A stretch of DNA of 64,000 nt, taken from positions 47,828 to 111,827 of the forward strand of contig JAYUDN010000002.1 in assembly GCA_043739785.1 (NCBI GenBank), given 5' to 3'. The notes below the pieces were generated by a model. The model was not told where the DNA came from and did no database searches. It saw nothing but the letters and a program-made list of their open reading frames with translations. Shown here one piece after another: positions 41,878 to 51,967 of this stretch (position 1 is the stretch's first letter; each line of letters begins with the position of its first letter). Both the position numbers and the translations under genes were made by a program. This DNA is from JAYUDN01 sp043739785. GTDB lineage: Bacteria > Patescibacteriota > Gracilibacteria > BD1-5 > UBA2023.

Positions 41878-44100
41878 ATGCAAATCAAAACCTTTTACAT
41901 CAAAACCTTCGGCTGTCAGATGAACTATGCTGATAGTGAGAAGATCCATATGATCCTCATGTCGGCAGGACTACGCAAGGTCATCGATCCAGTGAAGGCG
42001 GATATCGTCATCATGAATACCTGTAGCGTCAGACAAAAGGGTGAGGATCGCGTTTTTGGGTTTATGAGAGAGATTGCTCGGTATCATAAACAGGTTGCAG
42101 GTTGAATGTTGCAGGTTGAATGTTCAGAAGCCAATCAGCGTACCAGCATACCAGCATACCAGCCACTCTTCGGGATTACGGGTTGTATGGTTCGAAAGAG
42201 TGGGATGGCAAGTCGCTATGCGAAGTTAGAAATGGAAAGTTGAAGATTGAAAACTTGAATTCAGAACGAACACTTCAAACGAAACGCTGCCAAAAAAATA
42301 ACTTTACTGGAAGCTTCGGATTCCCTTCAGAATTATGATGATGAGCTCTTTCTGCGTTCCCCACTCATCGACTTCACCTTTCGTATCGAGGAAGTATCGC
42401 TCGTGACCAAGATCCTCTCATTGATATCATGAGAAGATATCGGAAATGATGCCAAGTTCAATGAGTATCTAGCCGTAAAACAACTTCAAGAAAATCCTGC
42501 GAGTGCCAATGTGATTATCCAGACGGGATGTGATAACTATTGTACTTTTTGTATCGTCCCTTTTACGCGTGGGCGTGAACTCTCACGACCACAGGATGAG
42601 ATTGTCGCAGAAATCACAGAAGTCGTTGCGATTGGAACGAAAGAAGTAACACTCCTCGGGCAAAATGTGAATAGCTATGGGAAGGAGACGAAGGCGAAAC
42701 TCTGGAATAGTGAAGAAATGAAATGGGTTTCTGAAAATTCCCCTCATTGAGTGGTACTGACTAAAGGAGATGGACTGGAAAGTACTGAATTCCCCTCATT
42801 GAGGGGTGCCGAGGAACGAGGTGGGGTGGAGGTTCCCTTGAGAAAATATGAAAAAGAGATACTTGATTGACCATCTTGGTGACAACATAGCCTTTTCCCG
42901 TACTGGAACCTTCCAAAAAATAACGATCTTACGGAAAATGCAAAAAAACTCAAAAAAGCAGGCATCCTTTCCGAAGTGAAATTTTGGCAGTCTTTTAAAA
43001 ATAACAAACAATTTACTTTTGATATCGATAGACAGGTAATTATTGGGAATTATATAGTCGATTTTTTGATTCCAGAGGTGGGATTGGTTTTTGAAATCGA
43101 TGGATCAAGCCATGAAGAAAAGGGTGAATATGATAAAGAAAGAGGCTGATTCTTGAGTTCACTTGGTCTTCAAGTAGCACACTTTTCTTGATATGATGTA
43201 CTTCATAATCTTGACTGAGTATATGAACAAGTTGTTCATCTGTATGAACAGAGAGCGATGGAACTTTCTGGTACATTCCACCCCGCCCTGCGGGCACCCC
43301 TCAAAGAGGGGAATGATGGACCTTTCGCCTCGCCATTGGGGAATGCCAGTCCAGGTATAGATATGGCATTAAGAGGGGAATGAACTCATCAAACTTTTCT
43401 AACTCCGTTTCGGGAACTTCTCGAAAAAATCAATACAGTTGGGTGACTTGATCGTATCCGATTCACCTCTTCGAATCCCCACGATATGACGAAGGATATC
43501 CTCGATGCACATTTCGACCTGCCGAAACTCTGCCCCTACCTTCACTTCGCTCTTCAGTCAGGAAGTGATAGTATGCTCAAGCGGATGAATCGGAAGCATA
43601 CCTATGCTGATTTCAAGGTACAACTCGATTATCTGCGTTCTCGTGATCCATTTTTTTCGATCTCGACGGATATCATCGTCGGATTTCCTGGAGAAACGGA
43701 AGAGGAGTTCCAAGCGACAGCGACAGCGATGCGAGAGTGCCAGTTCGATTTCGCATTCATCGCTCGATACAATCCTCGATCAGGTACGGTTGCTAGCTCA
43801 AAATATGAGGACGACATAACTCCCGAAGAAAAAGCTCGGAGGTGGACTATCCTCAATGATATCCTCCGCGAAACCGTCACCTCTCGAAACCTGCTCATGG
43901 TCGGCCGAGAAGAGGAAATCCTCATCTCCGGAGAATGAAAAGATGAGACGTGGGTAGGGCGAACGAGGAACTGGAAGGAAGTATTTATTCAAAAGTGAAT
44001 AGAAGATAGTGCACAGTGTACAGAAATAAAAATCGGGGATCTTGTGAAGGTGAGAATTATGGAGAGTGATGGGTGGGTACTCAAGGGGGTGAGGATTTAG
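41878..44100 (+). CDS. miaB: tRNA methylthiotransferase MiaB containing a nested DUF559 domain
   Basis: 740 residues against about 440-450 normally. The N-terminal UPF0004 domain has KTFGCQMNYADSE and NTCSVRQKGEDRVFG. The radical SAM motif CDNYCTFC and GRELSRP follow, then LLGQNVNSYG. After this the reading frame runs through an extra region (nt 42738-43380) that encodes a DUF559 nuclease-type domain, and then resumes MiaB at RELLEKINTVGGLDRIRF, LHFALQSGSDSMLKRMNR, DIIVGFPGETEEEF and a TRAM domain. Shorter low-complexity inserts occur near nt 42090-42165 and 42225-42300. No TAA/TAG interrupts it. MiaB makes the ms2 modification at A37 of tRNAs; whether the protein with this insert is active cannot be told. 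Confidence 0.9.
42738..43380 (+). mobile_element. DUF559 (VSR-like endonuclease fold) element with terminal inverted repeats, inserted in miaB
   Basis: The inner core encodes LTENAKKLKKAGILSEVKFW, FDIDRQVIIGNYIVDFLIP, LVFEIDGSSHEEKGEYDKER and LGLQVAHFS, which match DUF559 (PF04480) from end to end; the VDF and EIDG acidic residues of the PD-(D/E)XK-like site are kept. It is bounded by inverted repeats: left 42790-42831 and right 43277-43313, sharing TTCCCCTC(A/T)TTGAGGGGTGCC and GGGGTGGA. An outer pair, TTCCCCTC at 42738 and GAGGGGAA at 43373-43380, marks the probable limits. Similar DUF559 genes flanked by such repeats are, to my knowledge, common as stand-alone units in Bacteroidota and CPR genomes. 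Confidence 0.8.
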
Positions 44101-44110
44101 CTTTAATAAT

Positions 44111-45058
44111 ATGAGAAAGTATTTCATACAACATAAAGTATCAACTTTAGCTGAGATGTCAGCCCTAATAAGCTGATCTTATAATAAAAATCCTGAAATT
44201 ATTATTGATTGATTCAAAATTACGCAGGTTAATCAAGATTTCTACGACTCTATGAAAACAGAAAATTTCTGGATTATTGAGAAAGAAATATCTGCCGAAA
44301 ATTGGATACAGGCACGCAATGATTTCAAAAATAAATTTTTTCCGATTGCGAACAAATTATGATTCATATCTCAGTGCTATTTTAATTTCCTTTGAGAGTC
44401 TTATATTATAAAAAAGTTGAGCAATAATCCAAGGAGAATATTTTACTACTATGATGTAAATCATGTTGATCCTGTTTGACTTGTTTTTTCAAAGAATGAA
44501 CTTGACTGTTACGTTAACCTAGCAAAATTTAAGAATAATCCGATATTAGATTTAGCTTTTATATATTTACAAGTGTCAAACAATACTGTCTGATGGCATG
44601 CTAGAATTATGTTATTATTTGCAGCCTTGGAAGCACTAGCTTGAAAGTCAGAAAAATTGGATAAAGATTGAGTAGAGTATACCAGTTATAATAAATCTGA
44701 AATGATTAAAATACTTTGAAGTAAAAACTTCAATGACCTATTTTGAAACGGCTGACTTCGTCATAAGATTGATCATTGAGATGATATTTCTAGTTTTTTC
44801 TTGAAAATGTCAGAAGAATGAATTGATTATCTGGCAGTAATTTATAATAAGATTATAATTTACATTAATAGTATTTATAATATTAGCATAAATACTAATA
44901 TTATACTTCCACAAAGACATCCTTTTTGAAATATAGAGTATTCTTGAAATTTTTATATTCCAAACAAGATTAATATCCAAATTAATCTATTAGATTGTGT
45001 TAATTTGGATGAAAAGAATGGTTATGAATTAATAAATTTTAACCCGAAAAATTACTAA
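44111..45058 (+). CDS. Unknown protein with HEPN-like C-terminal region
   Basis: 315 residues, visible only with UGA = Gly (over fifteen TGA codons). Base composition is clearly more AT-rich than miaB before it, with many Asn, Lys and Ile, which suggests recent acquisition. The first two thirds are unrecognised. Near residue 205 the helix LLFAALEALAGKSEKL is followed after about 40 residues by GLRHKIDHGDDI, which fits the R-x4-H pattern of HEPN ribonucleases of the ApeA/DUF-type. Many such proteins act in phage defence or toxin systems, but no antitoxin or partner is next to it. The assignment is tentative. Confidence 0.45.
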
Positions 45059-45063
45059 ATTTT

Positions 45064-45873
45064 ATGACTTCTATCCTCCTCATCCTCCTCATCTCATACA
45101 CCTTCCTCTTCCTCTATTCTCTAAAGATTCGAGATAACTCTATCGTGGATGTGTTCTGGGGATTTGGATTTATGATTATTGCCGGTATATCATTCCTACA
45201 GTCAGAAAAGATGATACCACAGATACTCATCACGGGACTGGTATTGCTCTGGGGAATCCGACTGACATCTCATATCGGATTCCGAAAACTGAAGGAGTGA
45301 AAAGAAGATCCTCGGTACGCGAAGTGGCGAGAAGAGTGGGGAAGTGGATGGTACTTCATAGTCCGGTCGTTCCTCCAGGTCTATTTGCTTCAGATGGTAC
45401 TGATGCTCGTCGTCGCGGTGCCGATCATACTCGTAAATGAAAATATCAGATTCTTTCCATTTGATTTTTATCCAGTAAGATCGGATATGGGAGATAGACT
45501 TGCGGTATATCTACTCATTATTGCTCTCTGATCTATTTTTTCTCTTCTTTGACTTGTATTTGAGTTTATCGCAGATAGACAACTTGCTGCCTTTCTCAAG
45601 ATCAAAAAACCAGGACAAATCTTCACTTCAGGACTGTATCGATACTCTCGTCATCCGAACTACTTCGGTGAAAGTATGTTTTGGCTCGGGATATCCATTA
45701 TTGCATTGCCATATTCGTATCTTGGACTTATTGGCTGGATCACCATCACCTGCCTGCTTCTCTTTGTCTCAGGTGTTCCACTTCAGGAAGCTCGGTATGA
45801 GTGACGACCCGAGTGGGAAGCGTATAAAAAGAAGACTAGTGTTTTTGTACCGTGGTTCGTGAAGGGAAAATAA
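45064..45873 (+). CDS. DUF1295 family membrane protein (steroid reductase / ICMT-like)
   Basis: 269 residues with six or seven membrane helices. The C-terminal block GLYRYSRHPNYFGESMFWLG is the signature of DUF1295 and isoprenylcysteine methyltransferase-like proteins, and SIVDVFWGFGF near the N terminus is also typical. DPRYAKWREEWG lies in the cytoplasmic loop. These proteins reduce or methylate lipophilic substrates, the substrate here being unknown. Four or five TGA codons encode Gly. It starts 5 bases after the HEPN-like gene. Confidence 0.85.
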
Positions 45874-45910
45874 TTTTGCGTAAATGTATGATATGAAATA
45901 TCATCTTACT

Positions 45911-46382
45911 ATGAAAAAGGTCTCACTTAATAAGGCTACACTTGATAATATCAATACTCTTATCGAAATCGATTCGACAAGCTGTATGAAGCTTGTTCTA
46001 TAAACCCTATACCACAGAAGTTGATTGGCGTAGCGCCTTCGATAAGGGGGATATATATTTTATAGTTTATGATGATATCCTCGTAGGGAATATATATTTT
46101 TATAAAAAAACTGAAAAGCTTGTTTATCTTGATGGATTTTTATTAAAACCAGAATATAGAAATCTCTGAATCTGAACGGAGGCCCTTAGACAGATACTAT
46201 CAATAGCGCGGGGTGAATGATACATTCAGATGGAACTCATAAGCTATCGCTATCCTGACAACTTTATAGCCCAGAGAGTTTACGAACAAAATTGATTTTC
46301 GAAGTGAAAAATGATCCAAAACTACTATAATGATGTTGAACCCAGAATTTATTTCTTAAATCATAATCTATGAAACTCATAA
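45911..46382 (+). pseudogene. GNAT-family acetyltransferase, frameshifted
   Basis: Starting at ATG 45911 the frame encodes MKKVSLNKATLDNINTLIEI and stops at TAA 46001. One base out of phase, the text continues YKPYTTEVDWRSAFDKGDIY, VYLDGFLLKPEYRNLGIGTE and QMELISYRYPDNFIAQRVYE, with the RNLGIGTEAL acetyl-CoA loop (R/Q-x-x-G-x-G/A) and NGF near the end, which are GNAT features. A single extra base near 45998 (GTTCTATAAA) would join the two. Two Gly of the CoA loop are TGA codons. The end overlaps the dehydrogenase start at 46370. A sequencing error cannot be excluded. Confidence 0.6.
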
Positions 46383-47284
46383 TTCTCTCCCCGAATCTTC
46401 ATCTTGTTTTTTCTGAACTACAGAGATCTCGAATAGAATCAGACTTTGATGTAGAATATTTTACTCAGCCAACATCACTGGACCTGATAACAGCATTGCA
46501 GTGACAAGATGAAAAAATTGTGTCTATTGATCCTGATTTTTGTGACTGGAAAATCACTCGAGAAAACCTCGAGAAGATGAAAAATGTGAAAGCAGTATGT
46601 CTCCCGACGACAGCATTCCACTATATCGATCTAGAATATCTTAAACAAAGGAATATCCCAGTGACAAATCTGAGAGGTTTTTCGACTAATGCAGTTGCGG
46701 AGCAGGCATTTGCTATGATATTCGCCCTTGCGAGAAAAATCCCGATGGTACTACGTGAATGATGTGTTGTGAACTTCGAAAGATATCGATGAATCGAACT
46801 ACGATGAAAAAAGCTCTGAATTATTTGACTCTGAAGAATAGGATCTCGAATTGCTGAGATTGGTCTGTGAATTGGAATGGAAATTATCTATTGGTCTAGA
46901 ACTTCTCGCAATGAAAAATATGAGTACAAGGAACTCTCAGATCTAATTGAGTCAGCCGATGTACTGGTATATGCTCTTTCCGTCAATGAATGAACAAAAA
47001 TTCTTCTTACAAATGAGATTGTCAAAAAGTTCCGAGAACAATCTCTCTTTGTATCAATAACTCATATTGATCATATAAAATTTGTGAAACTTGTAGAAAT
47101 ATGAAAACTGTGAGGGTATGCCTGTGATGATAAAATATGAAAACTTGAAGATTTTTCATGAAATGTCTTACCTGGAGCTGAGCTCGGATGGTGTACTGAT
47201 GAGTGTTTCCAGAGAAATGGTGAACAGTGGATAGAGGCTATCATGGATGCGAAAGATGGAAAATACCCTAACAGAGTCAACTAA
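46370..47284 (+). CDS. D-isomer-specific 2-hydroxyacid dehydrogenase family protein
   Basis: 304 residues. The NAD-binding Rossmann motif is GIIGLGRIGSRIAEIG, preceded by FSTNAVAEQAFAMIFALAR, the family's typical substrate-domain helix. The catalytic Arg/Glu/His region is weak: where HCPLT-type and ARG(x)vvDe text is expected I read YALSVNEGTKILL and VSITHIDHIKF, so activity is uncertain. Twelve or more TGA codons encode Gly, one of the densest cases here. It overlaps the end of the acetyltransferase and is followed 2 bases later by a membrane protein. Confidence 0.8.
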
Positions 47285-47286
47285 GT

Positions 47287-47865
47287 ATGATTTATGAATA
47301 TTGGCGAGAAATTCTCTCAAGCCTTGCGGTAATCGTCTGACTCTATGGATATATTCCATATTTTCGGAGTATTTTTGCATGAAAAACAAAACCCCATCTC
47401 TATTCATGGTGAACGTGGACATTTGTTTGATGTGTCTCATTCTGAGCTCAGATAGCCTGATGAGGATGATGGGGGAGTGCGATGCTTGGTGTGACAGCAG
47501 TTATATGTGCTATAGTTACCATCCTCGCATTTCGATATGGAGAAAAAACAGGTGATACAATCGATATTATGTCGGTACTTCTGGCAATTCTCGCTATATG
47601 TATATGGGCCTTTACCAAAAATCCTCTTTACGCTACGGTATTGGCTACTTTTGCCGATGCTATCTGCTATATCCCGACCTTTCGAAAGGTGTGGAAAAAG
47701 CCTGATAGTGAGCCTGTTGCATACTATATACTTTCGACTGTTAAACATAGTCTCGCACTCATCTCACTTTCGATCTATACTCTCACGACCATCCTCTTCT
47801 CGAGCTCTGTTATTTTTATGAATTTCATTATACTCTTTATAATATACTATCGTACTCGAAAATAA
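47287..47865 (+). CDS. Seven-helix membrane protein of unknown function (PQ-loop-like)
   Basis: 192 residues with about six to seven hydrophobic helices. The loop after helix 1 reads GKTKPHLYSWGTWTFVG, similar to the K-P-x-x-x-S-W text seen in SemiSWEET/PQ-loop relatives, and a second copy-like loop is CYIPTFRKVWKKPDSE. A Gly-rich turn (QIAGGGGWGSA) is encoded by a run with several TGA codons. Transport of a small solute is possible. Its stop overlaps the next start (TAATG), so it is coupled with the NUDIX gene. Confidence 0.6.
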
Positions 47866-48428
47866 TGACCCAATTCGTCCCTCCATATCTCCCACATCTC
47901 GGTGAAGCATACTTTCGTCGAGGAAAGAAAATCCCGAAAGGATTCTATCGTATCACCATGAAGGCAGTTGTCATGAATTCATCCTGAGAAATCCTCCTTC
48001 TCAAAGAAGAACGTTATGGGGATAAAAAATCTGAGTTCTATCGTGAAGATGGTGGTATGTATGACTTACCTTGAGGATGACTTTCTTGGTGAGAAGATTT
48101 TGGCATATGACTTTCGAGAGAAATAATAGAAGAAATGGGAGTAGTACAGGATTATTTTCAGATAGCAGAGTCACCTCTGTATATACAAATATCTGAGCTT
48201 GATGATCGATATCATGACGATACTGAGAAAGATGATTTCTATCCGGTACTTATGATATACTATCCAGTGAAGTTTCATCAACTTGATTTCCAGAAATCAC
48301 AAAAACATTTAGATATTACATGGCTTCCGATAGAAAAATTCTCTGAAAAACAGATATGGTCTCACTCTGCGAATCTGGCTCAGATTTTTCAGAAAGACGA
48401 TTTCCCGATATCTTTCATAACCTCGTAA
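47865..48428 (+). CDS. NUDIX hydrolase
   Basis: 187 residues. The NUDIX box is GGGLSWGEDFGIGLSREIIE followed by EMG, giving G-x5-E-x7-RE-x2-EE-x-G with only Gly codons as TGA. The fold is extended by an N-terminal segment with PYLPHLGEAYFRRGKKIPKG and a C-terminal strand pair with ITWLPIEKF. It would hydrolyse a nucleoside diphosphate-linked compound; the substrate is not predictable. Start codon overlaps the stop of the membrane protein before it. Confidence 0.9.
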
Positions 48429-48498
48429 GAAGACATAAGCTATTGTTATCTCGGAGAAATACATACAATGATGAGAGTAGATTACTAAATTTTTCTTT

Positions 48499-49287
48499 AT
48501 GCTTCGATTTCTTCCACTCCTCGTGACGATACTTACTATCGGATTCACGGCTCTTGTCAGCGTACCGGGTTCACCGTACCTTATCGGTGGGCATAGTCAG
48601 GCTGATATTTCGAATATGTTCCCGTCTTCCATCACTCCGGCGGGCATCACCTTCTCTATCTGGGGAGTCATCTACATCGGATGGTTACTCTCGAGTCTCT
48701 TAGTTTCCGGATTACCTCTTACCCCTTTGACGAAGAGATATTTTCCAAAGCTCGCGAGTGAAATGCAGTACACGGCATCCCAAAAAACAAGCATTTCTTA
48801 TGCTCTCTCTATCGGCCTAACTGCGGTATGGCTCATCCCATGGGGATATATCATGCCTGGAGTGGCTCTTATTATCATGCTCCTGATTCTCTGGCTCATC
48901 TGGAGTGTATTTTTCGAAAATCGTAGCGCTCCGAAACTGTTCAGATACAGTGTCGAACTCTTTCTTGGGTGGATTCTCGTTGCCACTTTTGCAAACCTCA
49001 CGGTCTGGCTTCGAAGTATAGAGTTCCCTTATGGATGACCGGAAGATTTATACTATGCGATTTTTGCTATTGGGGCGCTCCTACTCATCGTCTCTGAACT
49101 CCAGTGCCGATATGCATCCTATGTCGTTAGCGGAGTATTCCTCTGGACGATGCTTTGAGAGTGGATCGCTCATCCCATCCTCGAAGAACGGGTGATGGTA
49201 GTGATCTATTCACTCACCCTTGGATTCTATATCTGGAATTCATTCCATGGACGGTGTACCTCTCTTCGAAGTCTCAAGTTTTGGTAG
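48499..49287 (+). CDS. TspO/MBR-like (tryptophan-rich sensory) membrane protein
   Basis: 262 residues with seven or so membrane helices. SSITPAGITFSIWGVIYIGW near residues 41-60 matches the P-x-G-x-x-F-x-I-W-x-x-I-Y text of TspO-related proteins (a larger variant than the five-helix TspO). SVPGSPYLIGGHSQADISN precedes it. Function may be tetrapyrrole or lipid binding, but this is uncertain. Two TGA codons encode Gly. It is convergent with the 200-residue unknown gene, 15 bases between stops. Confidence 0.6.
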
Positions 49288-49302
49288 CAGAAAGGGAGTC
49301 TA

Positions 49303-49905
49303 TTATTTCCAAAATTTTGAGATTATTTTCTTGAGAAGGTTTGATCTATTGATAAGTTCAGAGATTCTTCCTTCTGATTTTGGCATAGAATCAAGGAAAA
49401 TCTTGACACAAGAGTTGTCATAAAAAAAGGATTCGAGTTCTTCTTTCTTCCACGGTCCATATATCTGAAATTGTTCAAGAATATGGAAAATTTTCTCTTT
49501 TTCCATTTCCTTCATATGGGTTCCGAGATATATGAATATTATCTTTAGTATAAAAGAAAGGTCTTCCCTTGCCCACCGGTACTGAGTGATGATAGAAAAA
49601 ATCCGCTTCGTTGCATAGAGGTATTTTTCTAGTGAAAAATTCATCGATGCATCTTTGTGTATCGCAAATAAAAAATCACAGATGAGAGTTCGCTTTTGTT
49701 CAAAATCTATGATCAAAAAAAGTTCGAGTGATCGCGGGATATTTTCACTAGAATCGAATAATTCATCATGAGATCAGTGTCATTTTTTGATACGGAGTTC
49801 GTCTAAATGTCAGCCTTCTCGGAGAGTTTCTATATTCACATCATATTCATTCCTCGTCCTCGCAGGAAGAAGAAGGGCAAATATTTCTGGAGAAATCTGA
49901 GCCAT
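49303..49905 (-). CDS. Hypothetical protein
   Basis: 200 residues, not recognised. No signal peptide; helical and Lys/Ile/Phe-rich (YLYATKRIFSIITQYRWARE, KIFHILEQFQIYGPWKKEEL). Three TGA codons encode Gly in the first third (EGGHLDELRIKKGHG). It is the last of a reverse-strand group of accessory genes, 63 bases after the hydrolase gene. Confidence 0.55.
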
Positions 49906-49968
49906 AGTAGAGTAGGAACAAAGAGTAGTATAGTAGCTCTATAATTCGTAAAAGCAAATACTATGTAT

Positions 49969-50769
49969 CTATTCAAAAAACTTTTTTATCTCGGAAACAA
50001 TCAGTTCTCTTGATTCCAGAAATCACCCATTATGTGAACCATGGGTTTCTACGAATTGCTTCGGACTGTTGGCAGTAGCAAAAAGCTGTTCGCCATTCGT
50101 AAATGGTATGACCTCGTCCGTTCTGCTATGGAATATGAGTGTTTTTGTCTTTACTTGTTGGAGTGCTTCATCACTTCTGAAATGATACTGGAGGAGCAAT
50201 CTCGTCGGAATATATGGATATTGGTATTGAGCCATCGCATCCATCGAAAAGAAACTCGACTCTACGATGAGGCCAGCTAGTTCTTTCCCCTCTGCGGTAT
50301 GGATCGCGATGGCCCCACCGAGACTCTGTCCCCAGAGGAGTATGTTTCTCGAATTTCAGCCCGCCCTTCAGAGCACATACTCATAGGCCGCCTCACCATC
50401 CGTGTAGGTATCTGACTCTTTTGTTATCGCTCCCTCACTTTTCCCATAGCCTCGATAATCAAAGACGAATATATTGTATCCGAGGTCTTTGGCTACAAGT
50501 ATGCGTTCTTCCAAGAAAGAAATATTTGCCGCATTTCCATGAAAAAAGAGGATCGTCTTCTCGCTCTTGTTGTTCACATAATATCCATTGAGCTTTACTC
50601 CATCTCTCGTGGTGAGAAATACTTCCTCTCCATTTACCTTGTTTCAAATTTCTTTCATCTGCTTGTTCGGCAAGAACATCAAACTGGTTTGCCTCAAGTA
50701 GAGATATAGGCAAATTGCTACATACCCGATAAGAAAGATAAAAATAATGGAGAGGAGAAATATTTTCAT
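49969..50769 (-). CDS. Membrane-anchored alpha/beta hydrolase
   Basis: 266 residues. A single N-terminal membrane helix (KIFLLSIIFIFLIGYVAICL) anchors an alpha/beta hydrolase domain: oxyanion text FFHGNAANI, FVFDYRGYGKSEG, the nucleophile elbow GQSLGG (Ser), the acid in HSRTDEVIP and the His in THGSHNGF. This matches the BEM46/ABHD13-like esterase group. Four TGA codons encode Gly, including the Gly before FLES at the C terminus. A small-ester substrate is likely. Upstream by 12 bases is the TfoX-domain gene. Confidence 0.85.
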
Positions 50770-50781
50770 ACAATATGATGG

Positions 50782-51108
50782 TTAGGTACGTTGTTTTTTC
50801 AGTTTCGGAGGAGGAATATGTGAAAGAATTATTCTTACTATGCTCGCAAGTTCCTCTGGATTTTCGAGCCAATCCGGATTGACTGGGGCTGTGTTTTTAC
50901 TTCCTGGATAGGCTTTTGTCTTTTGATCTTCGAAGAGGTGTATCGTTTCTGGAGAAGTCTTGAGAAAGAGGGTATCATCACACGCGAGCCCGAACATACG
51001 ATCTCATGAGTATATCCCATATTCTCCGAAAATGGCTTTCGCATGGACTTCGGGAACGAGCGAGAGGCATTCGAGGAAATAATCGAGAGAGTCTTTAGAG
51101 GTTGGCAT
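50782..51108 (-). CDS. TfoX N-terminal domain protein
   Basis: 108 residues. The text SLDYFLECLSLVPEVHAKAI followed by FGEYGIYSG and DDTLFLKTSPE fits the TfoX_N domain found in competence regulators and in many short stand-alone proteins. A TGA encodes the Gly of YGIYSG. A link to competence is possible given dprA and the pilus genes, but stand-alone TfoX_N proteins are not all regulators. Its start overlaps the end of the NUDIX gene by 14 bases. Confidence 0.75.
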
Positions 51109-51517
51109 GGTTCTCTGGATTATAGTGCTTGAGGAATTCTTGAATATTTGGATATGTATCAAGTGATTTGGCTTCCTCAAGTGTAAAAAATCATACTTCC
51201 ACACATTCTTCAGATGGTGTAAAATTGTAGTGACTCACCTGAGTTTTATAGAGAGCATTGGAAATATTTCTTCATTTGAGGTTTGTGCTCGTGAAAAAAT
51301 AACTTGGTTCATCGGCAATATAGATAGTCTCGAGTCACATTTCTTCCCATATTTCTCGTTTCAAACACTCTCGTATTGCTTCACCATAATCAACCCCTCA
51401 ACAAGGGAGTTCCCAAAGTCAGTTTGCTTCTTTTACGAACAGAAACTTTCACTCATCATTATGGATAAGTGCTTTTGCTGAGAGTCGGTAGTAGCAAGGA
51501 GGGATATTCCATTCCAT
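51095..51517 (-). CDS. NUDIX hydrolase
   Basis: 140 residues. NUDIX box GGVDYGEAIRECLKREIWEE followed by MGL, preceded by FVKEANGLWELPCGG. Six TGA codons encode Gly, one of them the first Gly of the box region (CGG). A compact single-domain enzyme, probably a nucleotide-pool sanitiser or ADP-ribose-type pyrophosphatase. It is translationally coupled with the downstream TfoX-domain gene. Confidence 0.9.
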
Positions 51518-51530
51518 AGTGAATCTAAGA

Positions 51531-51863
51531 TTATTTTTCGATTATATGTATCGCTCGACGGATTGCAATAAAACCATACGCCCAGAGAAAGGGGAGCCAG
51601 AATGGCATTATGCCGAAGAGGCTATTCCTTTCAAATGTTTCCACTCCAGTAGATATGAAGAGCATCTCTGATACAAGCATGAATATAAACCCAGAAAAGT
51701 AAATAATAGTATCATGCTTCTCACGATAGATGTAATGTGATACAAGAGTGATACCTATATATACTCACGTGAGTATATAATCATCATGAATATGAGGAAT
51801 AAGTCCTACCATGAGAAGGATGGGAACGACCGATATGGTTATAGAGCGGATCTTGTGAATCAT
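51531..51863 (-). CDS. Small four-helix membrane protein
   Basis: 110 residues with four hydrophobic segments (TISVVPILLMVGLIPHI, YILTGVYIGITLVSHYIY, TIIYFSGFIFMLVSEMLF, GIMPFWLPFLWAYGFIAI). One TGA as Gly. No recognised family; resembles small DUF2878-type membrane proteins in layout only. It is 13 bases upstream of the NUDIX gene and reads toward it. Confidence 0.55.
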
Positions 51864-51890
51864 AGTGGTAGAATTATACGGTGAGCGCCT

Positions 51891-51937
51891 CATCCTCCTC
51901 TATAAATCCATCATGCTGGAGTTCAATAAGATGACGA
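51891..51937. repeat. Orphan copy of the ABC exporter 3' end
   Basis: These 47 bases match 52577-52623, which encode RHLIELQHDGFIEED at the C terminus of the ABC exporter, with two mismatches. The two copies flank the interrupted gene 51968-52492. It may be the last trace of a second, tandem ABC transporter gene or a footprint of an insertion. Confidence 0.8.
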
Positions 51938-51967
51938 CAGGGTTTACTTGATTGACTACTTATTTTG

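Noticed and set aside
42738..43380. The extra domain in miaB as an intein
   Set aside because: No Cys/Ser at the N-splice junction, no terminal His-Asn and no Hint blocks are visible, while DUF559 matches along its length and inverted repeats bound it.
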